The notes: a model not told the origin generated them from the sequence alone. A DNA stretch of 57,678 nucleotides from a gamma proteobacterium symbiont of Taylorina sp. (GCA_025655455.1 JAHXIV010000009.1:1-57678); one strand, 5' to 3'; counted from the stretch's first letter, positions 29,422-39,616 are shown. Numbers and translations: made by a program.

Positions 29422-30228
29422 ATGAAATTCTCATTATTAAGCTATCTATGGCTCATGTTCTTACTGGTTTTAAACCTTATGCTGCCCGTTCAGGCAGCCA
29501 ATAGTGAAAGCGAAAAACGCTGGGCTGAACAACTGCGTGATAATATTGTCACCGGAGAAGCCATTGATTTGCCGGCAGATAACTCTGACAATAAGCAAAA
29601 GTTTTTTGCCATCTATACGGCTCACACAACCCCAGTAACAAAAGGGGCAATTATTCTTATGCATGGTACAGGAGCACATCCTGACTGGGCGGATATTATC
29701 CATCCCCTGAGGACGGAACTTCCGGATAAAGGCTGGGCAACTCTTTCTATTCAACTGCCCTTACTGGAACCTGAGAAAGATGATAATGAAAGTAAAAAGA
29801 AGGTGATTGAAGCATCAGTTTCCAGAATTAATGATGCGATCAGCTTTCTCAAAGCAAAAAGTTATACTGATATTGCATTAATTTCCCATAGCTTTGGTTC
29901 ACTAATGGCATTAAACTACTGTCAGGCAGATAAAGTACCCTATAAAATAAAAGCAGCTATTGTGATTGGTACTTCATCACCAGGTCAAACAATTCCATTG
30001 AATAGTCCTGCCATGGTTGAAAAAATCAAGATTCCATTACTGGATTTATATGGCAGTGAAGATCTTGCCGGTGTTCTACTTTCATCAAAGGCACGAAAAA
30101 CCGCTGCACATAAATCAGGCAATAAAAAATATCGACAGGTAGAAACAATTGGTGCTAATCATTTTTATAGCGGGCTGGAAGATGAATTGTTAATTTATGT
30201 TTCCGGCTGGTTAAAGAAAAATATCTAG
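29422..30228 (+). CDS. DUF3530 alpha/beta-hydrolase, exported
   Basis: 268 residues with a signal peptide (cleavage near QAANS, about residue 25). Alpha/beta-hydrolase strings: AIILMHGTGAHPDW (oxyanion side), ALISHSFGSLMAL (nucleophile elbow G/S-H-S-F-G), YGSEDLAG (acid) and GANHFYSG (His). Matches the DUF3530 family of unknown substrate. The start is followed downstream by a small membrane protein gene at 15 bases, on the same strand. Confidence 0.8.
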   Translation: MKFSLLSYLWLMFLLVLNLMLPVQAANSESEKRWAEQLRDNIVTGEAIDLPADNSDNKQKFFAIYTAHTTPVTKGAIILMHGTGAHPDWADIIHPLRTELPDKGWATLSIQLPLLEPEKDDNESKKKVIEASVSRINDAISFLKAKSYTDIALISHSFGSLMALNYCQADKVPYKIKAAIVIGTSSPGQTIPLNSPAMVEKIKIPLLDLYGSEDLAGVLLSSKARKTAAHKSGNKKYRQVETIGANHFYSGLEDELLIYVSGWLKKNI

Positions 30229-30269
30229 ATATAATAATACGATTGACTAAATATAAACCGAGAACATTT

Positions 30270-30740
30270 ATGAGCTATTCTATTGCATTAACACTTCATC
30301 TGATTGCTGCTGTCATTTGGGTAGGCGGTATGTTTTTTGCCCATATGATCCTCAGGCCATCATCTATTGAAAAACTGGAACCACCACAAAGACTGCCTTT
30401 ATGGTCTGCTGTTTTCGGGCGCTTTTTTTTCTGGGTATGGATATCGATTATTACAATTTTAGCTACAGGCTACTGGATAATATTTGATACCTATGGAGGT
30501 GTCCTGAGTCTGCAAATCACTTATATACAATGGATGCATGGAATTGGCCTTGTTATGACTGCAATTTTTAGCTATATTTTTTTTATACCTTATCAGGCAT
30601 TTAAATCTGCAGTAGCAGCTAAACAGTTTCCTGTGGGCGGTGAGCAGATGAATATCATACGTCAGTTGGTGACGACTAATTTAGTGCTGGGTATGATAAC
30701 AATTATTATTGCCAGTGCCGGAAAATATATTAATTTTTAG
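30270..30740 (+). CDS. CopD-like four-helix membrane protein
   Basis: 156 residues from ATG 30270 (MSYSIALTLHLIAAVIWVGG). A TTG at 30243 would extend it. Four hydrophobic segments at about 5-27, 50-70, 85-105 and 133-153. The start HLIAAVIWVGGMFFAHMILRP is the common opening of CopD-domain/COG5615-type integral membrane proteins, with histidines in the first and third helices (WMHGIG). A heme- or copper-related role is possible but unproven. Confidence 0.7.
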   Translation: MSYSIALTLHLIAAVIWVGGMFFAHMILRPSSIEKLEPPQRLPLWSAVFGRFFFWVWISIITILATGYWIIFDTYGGVLSLQITYIQWMHGIGLVMTAIFSYIFFIPYQAFKSAVAAKQFPVGGEQMNIIRQLVTTNLVLGMITIIIASAGKYINF

Positions 30741-30784
30741 GCAACAATAAATTCAACTGAGTTCAGGAAGCTTTTTTAACGATT

Positions 30785-33235
30785 ATGAAAGAATTGGCAG
30801 AAGAGGTACAATTTACAATTTTTATTTCAGATAACAATTTATATGCTTATCTGGAATTATTGCGTGTCAGTGATGCAAGTTTACCTCATACTAGAGCAGA
30901 TCAAATTCTTGAAAAATTAAAAGAGTTAAATGTTTGCTCAGGTATAGATGAAAGTTTGATCAAGAAAAATTTACAGCAGTTTTATTCCAATCATATCGCA
31001 CCCCCTCCCCCTCCTATCCTGATTGCACAGGGGCGGAAACCTGAGCACAAACAGGATACAGGTATTCAATGGTTAATTGAACCTGCAGCTAAGCATGAGT
31101 ATGAACGAGTCATTGCTCCTGATCATCCCATTGGCCATACGATTAGTCATCAGGAAGGTAAACCGGGTCGGGATGTTTTTAATCAGGAAATAGAACCTGT
31201 AGAAATGTCTGATCTCACTATCTCTGAGGGGGAGGGGGTCTATCAAAAGACACTTAAAGATGAACAGGGAAATGACCAGATTTGGTATTATTCTCAATAT
31301 CTGGGTATTGTTACTTTGAGAGATGATTGCCTATCAGTTAAGCCGCTTATTGAAGTTGATGAAAAATCTCCCTATAGTGCCTATATTGAATTGTATGGCT
31401 TTTTAGGTGACAGCGTACACTCCAGAGTTAAGGTTAGTCATATTTTTGAAACTTTAAAACGTATGAAAATCACTCATGGCTGGAATGCTAACCTGTTAAT
31501 AGCAGCACTTCATGTTGCACATCGACGTCGCTGTTCTGAATTGGAACAGGATAGGGTAGAAAAACTCTTATTGTTATCATCGAAAAGACCGGTTGATGCT
31601 CAATACGGGAAAATACAGTGGAAAGTTAAGCATGATTCAGAGGAAGATATTGATAAAATAGTGAGTCCCGGCCAGACAATTGCCAGTTATGAATGTGTTT
31701 CAGAAGGTGAAGCCGGTGTGGATATTTATGGGCAGGAAGTCAAGTCTCAAATGGATATAGAAGAGATTCTGGAAGCAGGAAACAGTGTTGAAGTGTATAA
31801 AGATGATAAGCAGTATAAATATCGTGCTAAAATTCTGGGTCTTGTTGAACACGGGAAACAAATATCACTTAAGAGCCTGCTTGAAATCAGTGAAGATAAA
31901 CTTCAGGCTGATGTTAAACTGCCGGTGTTTCCAAAAGACTCCAGGTATAGAACCACCACATTAACTCAAGTACAAAAAACACTGGAATTTGAAAATATTT
32001 GCTATGGTGTTGAACAGGATGCCCTGGAAAAAATACTTGAGGCCATTAAATCAGGTAAACAGACTGCGGATGAAAACTCCAGTTTTTATAAAACAATTGC
32101 TGCACGAGGCAAAAAACCCAAAGATGGTATTGATGCCAATATTGAATTAAATCAGCAGATTTCAGCAGGAAAATTGATGAAAAATGGACGTATCGATTTT
32201 AAAGAACGTTCATACCCATGGAATGTAAAAGAAGGAGATGAAATCGGGCATATCATTCCCATGGTGGCAGAAGAAGATGGCATGGATATTTATCAACAAG
32301 CCATTGCAGCTAAAAAACCCAAAGATATTGAATTGACTCTGGACGGCCTGCATCAGGCTTCAGATGGACATCTGTTTACGGATAAATCAGGAACCCTGAT
32401 TGTCAATAAACAACAGCTCTCTGTGACAGATACTCTGGTTCTGGAGGGTAATGTTGATAATGAGACGGGCAATATACATACTGATTCAACGGTTATTGTT
32501 AAGGGACGCATTGATCCCGGCTTTGTAGTGGAGACTTCTGCTGATATTTGTATTGATGCCAATATTGAGAGAGCCGTTGCTATAGCGAAGGGTAATGTCA
32601 TTATCAGAGGCGGGGTAAGAGGTGAGGGCAGTAGAATAACTGCTGATGGTGAAGTCAATGCGACTTTTATGGAACATGCACAAGTACAGTCAAAAGTTTC
32701 TATTATCATCAGTGAAAGTCTGGTTGACTGTCAATTAACGGCTAGGGAAGAAATTATTGTTGGTGAAGACAGCAGTCCCAAAACCAGCATTGTTGGCGGC
32801 AGAACCCATGCCTATCAGAAAGTCTCTGCCGGTAGTCTGGGCAATACGACTAATATAAAAACAGATATTCTGGTGGGTTATACCCGTGAAGATCAGGAAA
32901 AATATGATGCACTGAAACAGGAAATAGAGGATAACCAGAAAGAGTTGGAACGTATTGAAGAGTTGTATGTTTCAGGTGCTGCTGAAAAGGAAAATATGAC
33001 ACAGCTGATGGAGCAACTAGAACCATTAGGTATCAAAATAGAGGAACAAAAGAAACAGCTTGCGGCTCTGAAAGAGATGATGGAATCATGCAGTAATAGT
33101 ACGGTAGAGTTCTATAATAGCACTTATCCCGGTGTTCGTATTACTATTTGCGGATATGGCTTTGTTGTTGAACACATCTATAAGCAGGGGATATTCTACC
33201 TTAAAGAAAATAAGGTTCAGTTTGAATCACGCTGA
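30785..33235 (+). CDS. FapA (DUF342) family polymer-forming-type protein
   Basis: 816 residues, no signal peptide. Residues about 75-700 contain the repeated FapA/DUF342 pattern: GRKPEHKQDTGIQWLI, a second copy GKIQWKVKHDSEEDI with GQTIASYECVSEGEAGVDIYGQEV, and a third with KLMKNGRIDFKERSYPW and GDEIGHIIPM. A beta-helix-like part follows (GNVDNETGNIHTDSTVIVKG, then IRGGVRGEGSRITADG). A coiled coil lies at about 700-760 (EDQEKYDALKQEIED and onward). FapA is linked to flagellar assembly or to binding of c-di-GMP-related targets in some bacteria; the role here is unknown. Confidence 0.8.
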   Translation: MKELAEEVQFTIFISDNNLYAYLELLRVSDASLPHTRADQILEKLKELNVCSGIDESLIKKNLQQFYSNHIAPPPPPILIAQGRKPEHKQDTGIQWLIEPAAKHEYERVIAPDHPIGHTISHQEGKPGRDVFNQEIEPVEMSDLTISEGEGVYQKTLKDEQGNDQIWYYSQYLGIVTLRDDCLSVKPLIEVDEKSPYSAYIELYGFLGDSVHSRVKVSHIFETLKRMKITHGWNANLLIAALHVAHRRRCSELEQDRVEKLLLLSSKRPVDAQYGKIQWKVKHDSEEDIDKIVSPGQTIASYECVSEGEAGVDIYGQEVKSQMDIEEILEAGNSVEVYKDDKQYKYRAKILGLVEHGKQISLKSLLEISEDKLQADVKLPVFPKDSRYRTTTLTQVQKTLEFENICYGVEQDALEKILEAIKSGKQTADENSSFYKTIAARGKKPKDGIDANIELNQQISAGKLMKNGRIDFKERSYPWNVKEGDEIGHIIPMVAEEDGMDIYQQAIAAKKPKDIELTLDGLHQASDGHLFTDKSGTLIVNKQQLSVTDTLVLEGNVDNETGNIHTDSTVIVKGRIDPGFVVETSADICIDANIERAVAIAKGNVIIRGGVRGEGSRITADGEVNATFMEHAQVQSKVSIIISESLVDCQLTAREEIIVGEDSSPKTSIVGGRTHAYQKVSAGSLGNTTNIKTDILVGYTREDQEKYDALKQEIEDNQKELERIEELYVSGAAEKENMTQLMEQLEPLGIKIEEQKKQLAALKEMMESCSNSTVEFYNSTYPGVRITICGYGFVVEHIYKQGIFYLKENKVQFESR

Positions 33236-33237
33236 TT

Positions 33238-33261
33238 CTTTGCTGTAAAATGTTAGCAAAG
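33238..33261. terminator. Hairpin between convergent genes
   Basis: CTTTGCT (33238-33244) pairs with AGCAAAG (33255-33261) in the gap between convergent fapA-like and djlA genes. The stem is short and no T-run follows, so the call is tentative. Confidence 0.35.
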
Positions 33262-33293
33262 CGACAGCGATTAATTTCATTGGGCTAAGGACT

Positions 33294-34106
33294 CTACTTT
33301 TTGCGAAAATCTTTAATTAACTCATAAGCAGCCTTGATCTGCTGTGTTTTTTCAGTGGCTATTTGAATCATTTCTTCCGGCAGACCTTTGGAAACCAGCT
33401 TGTCAGGGTGATGCTGGTTCATTAGACGACGATAAGATTTTTTCACCTCAGCGTCAGTCATTGATTCTGAAGCACCCAGCATAACATAGGCCTCTTTGAG
33501 TAAATCCCTGTCACTTTTATAGCTATCACCCTGTCCAAAATTATAACGATTGCCGCCCATGCCGAGGTTTGAACGCACCAGAGCAATTAACTGTTCTATA
33601 TGTTGTGATGAAAACCCCAGATAATGGGCAATTTTGTAAATGATTTCTCGTTCAGCAGCATGCATTGATCCATCTGCATAGGCAGCATGAAGTTGTATTT
33701 CCAGAAACATCTGTAACAATGTGGTACGGCGGTTAGCCACCTGCTTAAACTGTGATAAAATACCATCCAGGTCAAAATCTGAGCGTTTTCCCTGATTAAA
33801 CAGGTCAATTGCAGCTTTTTTTTGTTCAGAACCCAATTTCATATGGTCCATGATTTGCCTGGCCATTGCAATTTCACTTTCACTGACCCGCCCATCTGCC
33901 TTGGCAATATGTCCCATAATTGAAAATGTTGCGGAGAAGAAAGCCGCCTGGGTCATTTCATTGTCCGAGCCTAAACCTAAACCAAAACCCTGCTGTATGG
34001 GTTTATCCATCAGTTTATGACCGATGATGCCGCCAATTAACAGACCCAGAGGTCCACCAAAGCTAAGACCAACAGCCCCTCCTAAAAACTTGCCCCACCA
34101 ACTCAT
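33294..34106 (-). CDS. djlA: DjlA-like co-chaperone (TerB + J domain)
   Basis: 270 residues. The N-terminal glycine-rich membrane segment (WWGKFLGGAVGLSFGG) is followed by a TerB-like helical domain (about 55-165: FSIMGHIAKADGRVSESEI, AYADGSMHAAEREII) and a C-terminal J domain (about 205-268) with the HPD motif in NQHHPDKLVSKG. This is the domain order of DjlA, which docks DnaK at the inner membrane and can stimulate Rcs-type stress signalling in enterics. Confidence 0.9.
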   Translation of the reverse strand: MSWWGKFLGGAVGLSFGGPLGLLIGGIIGHKLMDKPIQQGFGLGLGSDNEMTQAAFFSATFSIMGHIAKADGRVSESEIAMARQIMDHMKLGSEQKKAAIDLFNQGKRSDFDLDGILSQFKQVANRRTTLLQMFLEIQLHAAYADGSMHAAEREIIYKIAHYLGFSSQHIEQLIALVRSNLGMGGNRYNFGQGDSYKSDRDLLKEAYVMLGASESMTDAEVKKSYRRLMNQHHPDKLVSKGLPEEMIQIATEKTQQIKAAYELIKDFRKK

Positions 34107-34162
34107 TACTTTTTCCTCAGGCGATATTTTTTGATTATGCGGCTGATTATAACAGAAATATT

Positions 34163-34579
34163 TTAATTTATTATTGTAATAACAATATTTCGATTTCCAC
34201 CTCGGTTTCTGTGTTCACAAAGATATATTCCCTGCCAGGTTCCCAAGTTTAATTGCCCCTTTTTAATTGGGATATTTAAAGAGCAACCCAAAACACTTGT
34301 TTTTAAATGAGCAGGCATATCATCATCACCTTCTCCAGTGTGAGTGTAATAATCTTCACCCTCTGGTATAAACTTATTAAAATAATTTTCAAAGTCTTTT
34401 CTGACTAAAGGATCAGCATCTTCGTTAATTGTCAAAGATGCTGATGTATGTTTAATAAGAATATTCATTAAACCGACTTCCATATTTTTTATTTCACTAA
34501 TGTTATCTAGTATTTCATTAGTTATTAAATGAAACCCGCGAGGTTTAGATGAAAGTGTTATTTCTTTTTGTATAATCAT
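34163..34579 (-). CDS. yjbQ: YjbQ/UPF0047 family protein
   Basis: 138 residues from ATG 34577-34579 (MIIQKEITLSSKPRGF); the frame also has a GTG at 34585. Same length as E. coli YjbQ. Conserved strings: LIKHTSASLTINEDADP, GEGDDDMPAHLK and GTWQGIYLCEHRNRGGNR, with the His/Glu/Asp residues of the family. YjbQ was shown to have weak thiamine-phosphate synthase activity; the true function is uncertain. Stands alone. Confidence 0.93.
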   Translation of the reverse strand: MIIQKEITLSSKPRGFHLITNEILDNISEIKNMEVGLMNILIKHTSASLTINEDADPLVRKDFENYFNKFIPEGEDYYTHTGEGDDDMPAHLKTSVLGCSLNIPIKKGQLNLGTWQGIYLCEHRNRGGNRNIVITIIN

Positions 34580-34786
34580 TGACACGTCTTATATTTAATA
34601 GTTAAAAGCTCTTATCCAAAAAAATATTCTGGATACTGAAAAAACTAACATAAAAAGATATAAAAATTTTTATATTGCTTAAAGGTAAGATATTCTATTA
34701 TGTTTTTCAAGTTTCTGGAAATATCAAATACATATATTGACGATCTGAGTTATTAATTTGACGTAATTATATAGTAAAAAAATTAT

Positions 34787-35623
34787 TCAAATTGATTGAG
34801 CAATACGAAAACCAACTTCATTATAACGCTTGTTAGAAGGGTAATAGTTTCTATAAGCTGAACGCATACTTCTTGGGCAGTCTCTCCAGGAACCTCCACG
34901 TACCACACGGAACTTACAGTTTCCTGATAACCTGGCTGAACCATCTTCAGGTGCACCATTATAATTATTGTTCCAACAATCCTGAACCCACTCGTAAACG
35001 TTACCTAATGTATCATTGACAGAAAAGAAATTATTATTAAATGAATTAGTGGGGGCTGTCTTTTTGTTGTCCCACTGACTATCACAGTTATCACAATTGG
35101 CCTTGTTTTTACCTACATCATTACCCCACCAGTATTTTGTTTCAGAACCTGCACGAGAAGCATATTCCCATTCAGCTTCTGATGGTAGACGATAGAGCTT
35201 TTCGGGTTTGAGAACTTTATTCAGCCATTCTATAAACATTATTGCATCATGCCAGGAAATATTGATCACGGGACGATTGTGGCGTCCCCAACCTTCATCT
35301 TCGGGTAAGATATATCTTGTTTGTTTAACAAAAAGATCAAATAGCTCAAATGTTATTTCATTTTTTGACAATTTAAAGGCAGGTACATAGACCTTATGAA
35401 TTGGTTTTTCATCATCACCCCCATCATTACTTCCCATTATAAAGTTACCTGCAGGTATATTGACCATTTGTAGTGCGTTCAACAGACTGGATTGATTAAT
35501 GGTAATAAATACCTCATCTTTTTCCATTGCAATAGAATTTCTGCTTATTGAAATAGTCAAAATTATTACTAGAAAAAGGGATAGCTTTGTCAGGAACTTA
35601 CAAGGAGCAATATTCACACTCAT
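34787..35623 (-). CDS. Exported formylglycine-generating-enzyme-like (SUMF1/FGE-sulfatase) protein
   Basis: 278 residues with a signal peptide (about 1-31). The SUMF1 domain starts at MVNIPAGNFIMGSNDGGDDEKP (split here for the two blocks MVNIPAGNFIMG and DEKPIHKVY) and includes PVINISWHDAIMFIEWL, RLPSEAEWEYASRAG, NVYEWVQDC and VVRGGSWRDCPRSMRSA. Cysteines are scattered (CDNCDSQW, DCW, NCKF, DCPRS), but I cannot assign the FGE active-site pair with confidence. Many family members are not sulfatase activators. No sulfatase gene is adjacent. Function open. Confidence 0.8.
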   Translation of the reverse strand: MSVNIAPCKFLTKLSLFLVIILTISISRNSIAMEKDEVFITINQSSLLNALQMVNIPAGNFIMGSNDGGDDEKPIHKVYVPAFKLSKNEITFELFDLFVKQTRYILPEDEGWGRHNRPVINISWHDAIMFIEWLNKVLKPEKLYRLPSEAEWEYASRAGSETKYWWGNDVGKNKANCDNCDSQWDNKKTAPTNSFNNNFFSVNDTLGNVYEWVQDCWNNNYNGAPEDGSARLSGNCKFRVVRGGSWRDCPRSMRSAYRNYYPSNKRYNEVGFRIAQSI

Positions 35624-35993
35624 TTTTTCATGTCCTCATAATCATAGATTACAACATAAATAAAAATCCTTTATAGTAATAAAAAGTATATAGGAAGCAA
35701 ACAGAAACAACCAGTTCTTCCCATTAGTCTCTTATCAAATATATTCCCATGCCAGCCATTTTATGTATGCTACTAAATAAATTAGTGATGAAGTTAAGGT
35801 AGCCTCTAGTTTTGTATGAAATCCACCTAATTCACCGTCTGCCCCAATATCAAGCTATGCTGGATTAGCATTTTTTTTAATAAATTTTTAGATCTTCTTG
35901 CATTTGCTGTTTTTTGTGTCTACTTTATATTTTAAACAAGTGATAAAAATACTTTTAAAAAAATTTGTTAGAAATGTAATAAAGGAAATAAAA
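35624..35993. other. Intergenic region with a possible gene remnant
   Basis: 370 bases with no intact gene. On the minus strand, 35735-35854 is open for 39 codons and ends in TGA, preceded by TAG at 35855-35857. It encodes GADGELGGFHTKLEATL and a hydrophobic end. This may be the tail of a lost gene, but the family is not recognised. AAAGGAA precedes the CBS-protein ATG at 35994. Confidence 0.4.
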
Positions 35994-36593
35994 ATGCCAT
36001 GTAATTATCAGGAACTCGAAATAAAACCTTTACAGGTTGCAGCAACTTTATGTGCACCGAGTCTTTATTCACAAAATACCATTATCAAGCTGGAGGATTC
36101 TGCTGATAATGTCATGACGGACTTAAAAAGTGTTGTTGCTGTGACAATTTCACCTTCTGCTAATCTGGATGAAGCCAATGACCTCATGATAAAAAAGAAA
36201 ATCAGATTGTTATTTGTCATCGATGCCAGAGATAGAATTATTGGTCTGATTACCTATAGTGACCTACAAGGTGAGCGACCAATTCAGTTTCAGCAATCTA
36301 ATGGTGTCCAGAGATCAGAAATTTGTGTACTTGATATTATGACAGGCATTGATAGTATTGATGTCATGGAATGGTCGGCGGTAAAAAATGCTAAAGTGGG
36401 TGATGTTCTGATGACAATGAAAAAATTACATCGTCAGCATGCACTGGTATTAGATAATAGTAATCCTGATGCCTATCAGGTCAGAGGTATTTTTTCCATT
36501 AGCATGTTGAGCAAATCATTGGGGCTGGAAATAGATACAACAGAAATAGCCAATAGTTTTGCTGAATTTGAGCGAGTGCTGGCTTGTAATTAA
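35994..36593 (+). CDS. CBS-domain protein
   Basis: 199 residues from ATG 35994 (MPCNYQELEIKPLQ), with AAAGGAA before it. The frame extends upstream without support. Two CBS motifs: VAVTISPSANLDEANDLM with LLFVIDARDRIIGLITYSDL (about 48-95), and a second ending in HALVLDNSN with VRGIFSISML (about 145-180). CBS pairs bind adenine nucleotides and sense energy state. No attached enzyme domain, so it is likely a regulator or free sensor. Its neighbour is convergent. Confidence 0.75.
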   Translation: MPCNYQELEIKPLQVAATLCAPSLYSQNTIIKLEDSADNVMTDLKSVVAVTISPSANLDEANDLMIKKKIRLLFVIDARDRIIGLITYSDLQGERPIQFQQSNGVQRSEICVLDIMTGIDSIDVMEWSAVKNAKVGDVLMTMKKLHRQHALVLDNSNPDAYQVRGIFSISMLSKSLGLEIDTTEIANSFAEFERVLACN

Positions 36594-36599
36594 TAATAG

Positions 36600-36953
36600 T
36601 CAGGAAAGCTTTTCTAAGCTGCTGATAATTTCTAAATACTGTTTTTCTTTTTTATTCCAGGAGTTCATAGCAAAGACCAGTATTATTATCATAACAAAAA
36701 AGGCTGATATGGCTGTTGCACCTGTGACTGCTAGAACTGAAATATCTGTTAGCTGGCTTATATCGATACCGGAATCTCTTTTCTCCTGTAATAGAGCCAG
36801 CACCATCTGCGGGTTGACCATTTCCGGTTTAAGCCAGTAAATCAGCCCCCAAGCTATTGCCGTAGAAAATCCAATGCTCCAGCTAAGATAGCCGGAAATT
36901 TTCTGAAATAAAGAACGTTTAAATATAAATTGTTTTTGTGATTCTGAAAGCAT
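36600..36953 (-). CDS. Two-helix membrane protein, unknown
   Basis: 117 residues. Hydrophobic segments at about 21-40 and 73-95, with a polar loop between them (KPEMVNPQMVLALLQEKRDSG) and a charged C-terminus ending SWNKKEKQYLEIISSLEKLS split as KKEKQYLEIISSL. I do not recognise a family. Convergent with the CBS gene (6-base gap). A short hydrophobic protein between two well-placed genes, probably real. Confidence 0.6.
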   Translation of the reverse strand: MLSESQKQFIFKRSLFQKISGYLSWSIGFSTAIAWGLIYWLKPEMVNPQMVLALLQEKRDSGIDISQLTDISVLAVTGATAISAFFVMIIILVFAMNSWNKKEKQYLEIISSLEKLS

Positions 36954-37149
36954 AAAACGTCCTTGTTAAGTCAACCCAAATGGAATCGTAGTCGCTATTT
37001 ATACCATAATAACTCAAAATTATGTCTAAATGGATAAGAAAAAGAAGAGATTGCTTGAGTTTTTGTTAAAAGTTACGCAAAATGTCCAGTTCTGATAATT
37101 ATTTTCTTTATAACTCAATTTTATTAAAAAAAGACTGTATACACTATCT

Positions 37150-38430
37150 ATGTCCCTGCTTGCACTTGGTATTAATCACAAAACTGCTCCGGTAAAGATC
37201 AGAGAACAGCTTTCATTTGCGCCTGATACAGTTCCGGATGCCCTGAAAGATCTGGTTGCACAGGATGCCGTAAATGAAGCCGTGATCCTGTCAACCTGTA
37301 ATCGTACTGAGATCTATTGCCAGCTTAATTGTGATGACGAGGCAACTGATAAAACTGCAGAGATATTGATTCAGTGGTTAAAAGATTTTCATAATACTAG
37401 TGAAACTGATATTTCACAATATCTTTATTTGCATCCTAATAAAGATGCCGTCAGACACCTGCTGCGGGTTGCCAGTGGTCTTGATTCACTGGTTTTAGGT
37501 GAGCCTCAGATATTAGGGCAGTTGAAGTCTGCTTTTGCAGTGGCAAAAAAATCTGCTAGTGTCAGCCAGATGCTGCACAAACTCTTTCAGCATACATTTA
37601 GTTGTGCCAAACAAGTTCGTACTGACACTGCGATTGGTGCCAGTGCAGTTTCCGTCGCTTTTGCATCAGTGAGCCTTGCAAAACAAATTTTCAGTGATTT
37701 TAACGAGCATACTGCTTTATTGATTGGGGCAGGAGAAACCATTGAACTGGTTGCCAGACACTTAAAAGAATCTGGTATTGGACGAATCATCATTGCCAAT
37801 AGAACTGTGGAAAAAGCACATTTGCTGGCTCATGAATTTGATGGCTATGCCATTGCATTAAGTGAGATCCCTGCTCACCTGGCTGAGGCGGATATTGTTA
37901 TTAGCTCAACTGCCAGTCAATTGCCTATTTTGGGCAAGGGGACAGTAGAATCAGCCATCAAAGCACGCAAGCATAAACCAATATTTATGGTTGATATTGC
38001 TGTGCCGCGGGATATTGAAGAACAAGTCAGTGATTTGGAAGATATTTTTTTATATACGGTTGATGATCTGAAGGAAATTATTGATGAGGGTTTGAAATCC
38101 CGTCAGGAAGCGGCTCTTAAAGCAGAAGAAATTATTGATATTGAAGTTAGCCATTTTATGAACTGGCTGCGTTCTCTCAACTCAATTACGACGATGTGTC
38201 AATATCGTGAACTGGCAGGTGATGTACGCGATAAAGCAGTAAACCAGGCAAAAAAACAATTGGCCAATGGACAGCCCGTAGAAGATGTGCTTGAATATCT
38301 GGCTCATCAGCTTACTAATAAACTGATTCATCAACCCTGTATACAGATTAAACAGGCGGGCATGGACGGCCGCACTGAACTCATTGATGCTGCAATTGAA
38401 CTATTTGATCTGGATACTGAAGATTCTTAG
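37150..38430 (+). CDS. hemA: Glutamyl-tRNA reductase HemA
   Basis: 426 residues. First committed step of C5-pathway heme synthesis. Strings: LGINHKTAPVKIREQL, LSTCNRTEIYC (catalytic Cys), LDSLVLGEPQILGQLK, the NADPH-binding LIGAGETIELVARHL, and VDIAVPRDIE. Full length. No convincing Shine-Dalgarno is visible before the ATG (ACTGTATACACTATCT), so initiation may be weak or leaderless. It is followed by prfA and prmC, the usual gammaproteobacterial order. Confidence 0.97.
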   Translation: MSLLALGINHKTAPVKIREQLSFAPDTVPDALKDLVAQDAVNEAVILSTCNRTEIYCQLNCDDEATDKTAEILIQWLKDFHNTSETDISQYLYLHPNKDAVRHLLRVASGLDSLVLGEPQILGQLKSAFAVAKKSASVSQMLHKLFQHTFSCAKQVRTDTAIGASAVSVAFASVSLAKQIFSDFNEHTALLIGAGETIELVARHLKESGIGRIIIANRTVEKAHLLAHEFDGYAIALSEIPAHLAEADIVISSTASQLPILGKGTVESAIKARKHKPIFMVDIAVPRDIEEQVSDLEDIFLYTVDDLKEIIDEGLKSRQEAALKAEEIIDIEVSHFMNWLRSLNSITTMCQYRELAGDVRDKAVNQAKKQLANGQPVEDVLEYLAHQLTNKLIHQPCIQIKQAGMDGRTELIDAAIELFDLDTEDS

Positions 38431-38434
38431 CAAC

Positions 38435-38506
38435 GGGATCGGAGTCAAATGACTTACACCCTGAATACATAAACATTCGGTAGTCGTATCATTTGACTCT
38501 GAACCC
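38435..38506. repeat. Degenerate palindromic repeat between hemA and prfA
   Basis: Outer arms GGGATCGGAGTCAAATGA (38435-38452) and TCATTTGACTCTGAACCC (38489-38506) pair at most positions. The inner part is decayed. The GAGTCAAATG core is identical to that of the perfect hairpin at 23372-23443, so both belong to one family. Total size is the same (72 bases). Confidence 0.85.
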
Positions 38507-38530
38507 ATATTGATATTGGTAAAATTATCC

Positions 38531-39616
38531 GTGAAAGCCTCCATTAATAATAAACTTGAAACCCTCTCTGAACGTTATGAAGAAATTGCTCTATTACTTT
38601 CGCAACAGGAAGTGATGGCCGATCAAAATAAATTTCGTGATTTGTCCAAAGAATATGCTGAATTACGTCCTGTTGTTGAATGTTTTGCTCAATATAATGA
38701 TGCTTTAGAAACGATAGAAGCAGCTGGTGAAATGCTTAATGATAGTGATCCTGATATGCAGGAGATGGCTAAGGAAGAAATAGAAGAAGCCAGGCAGCAG
38801 CAGGATCAATTGTCTCTTGAATTACAGAAAATGCTGCTGCCGAAAGATCCCAATGATAATAATAATATTTATCTGGAAATTCGTGCCGGCACCGGTGGTG
38901 ATGAAGCCGCTATTTTTTCCGGTGATCTGTTTAAAATGTACAGCCGCTATGCTGAGATACAAAATTGGACAGTTGAAATTATGTCTGAGAATGCCGGAGA
39001 TCATGGTGGTTACAAGGAAATTGTAGCTCGTTTAGTGGGGCAGGGGGCTTATTCAAAGTTTAAATTTGAATCAGGAGCACATCGTGTACAGAGGGTGCCG
39101 GAAACGGAATCTCAGGGTCGTGTGCATACCTCAGCCTGTACTGTCGCTATTATTCCTGAGGTAGATGCCGTTGAAGCCATTGAAATTAATGCCAAAGATC
39201 TTCGTATTGATACCTTCAGAGCTTCCGGTGCAGGTGGTCAGCATGTCAATAAAACAGATTCAGCTATTCGCCTGACCCATCTTCCAACAGGAGTTGTGGT
39301 GGAATGTCAGGAAGAACGCTCACAGCATAAAAACAAAGCTAAAGCAATGTCAATGCTGACTTCCAGAATACTGGCTGCAGATCAGGAAAAACAGCAGTCA
39401 GAACAGGCTGCAGATAGAAAACTACAGGTGGGCAGCGGTGATCGAAGTGAGCGTATCAGAACTTATAACTATCCTCAGGGACGGGTGACTGATCATCGTA
39501 TCAGCCTGACTCTGTATAAACTGGAAGAAGTGATGAATGGTGATTTAGGCGCTGTGATTGATCCTTTATTGAGTGAGTATCAGGCCGAGTTACTAGCCTC
39601 AATGTCAGATGACTAA
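38531..39616 (+). CDS. prfA: Peptide chain release factor 1
   Basis: 361 residues from GTG 38531 ([11 protein letters not shown]), which gives the standard RF1 length. The longer frame starts with TTG at 38510, inside the end of the repeat. Signature: GGQ motif [16 protein letters not shown] and the family strings [11 protein letters not shown] and [14 protein letters not shown]. It recognises UAA and UAG. The prmC start overlaps its end by 8 bases, so they are translationally coupled, which fits PrmC being the methylase of the GGQ glutamine. Confidence 0.97.
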   Translation: MKASINNKLETLSERYEEIALLLSQQEVMADQNKFRDLSKEYAELRPVVECFAQYNDALETIEAAGEMLNDSDPDMQEMAKEEIEEARQQQDQLSLELQKMLLPKDPNDNNNIYLEIRAGTGGDEAAIFSGDLFKMYSRYAEIQNWTVEIMSENAGDHGGYKEIVARLVGQGAYSKFKFESGAHRVQRVPETESQGRVHTSACTVAIIPEVDAVEAIEINAKDLRIDTFRASGAGGQHVNKTDSAIRLTHLPTGVVVECQEERSQHKNKAKAMSMLTSRILAADQEKQQSEQAADRKLQVGSGDRSERIRTYNYPQGRVTDHRISLTLYKLEEVMNGDLGAVIDPLLSEYQAELLASMSDD

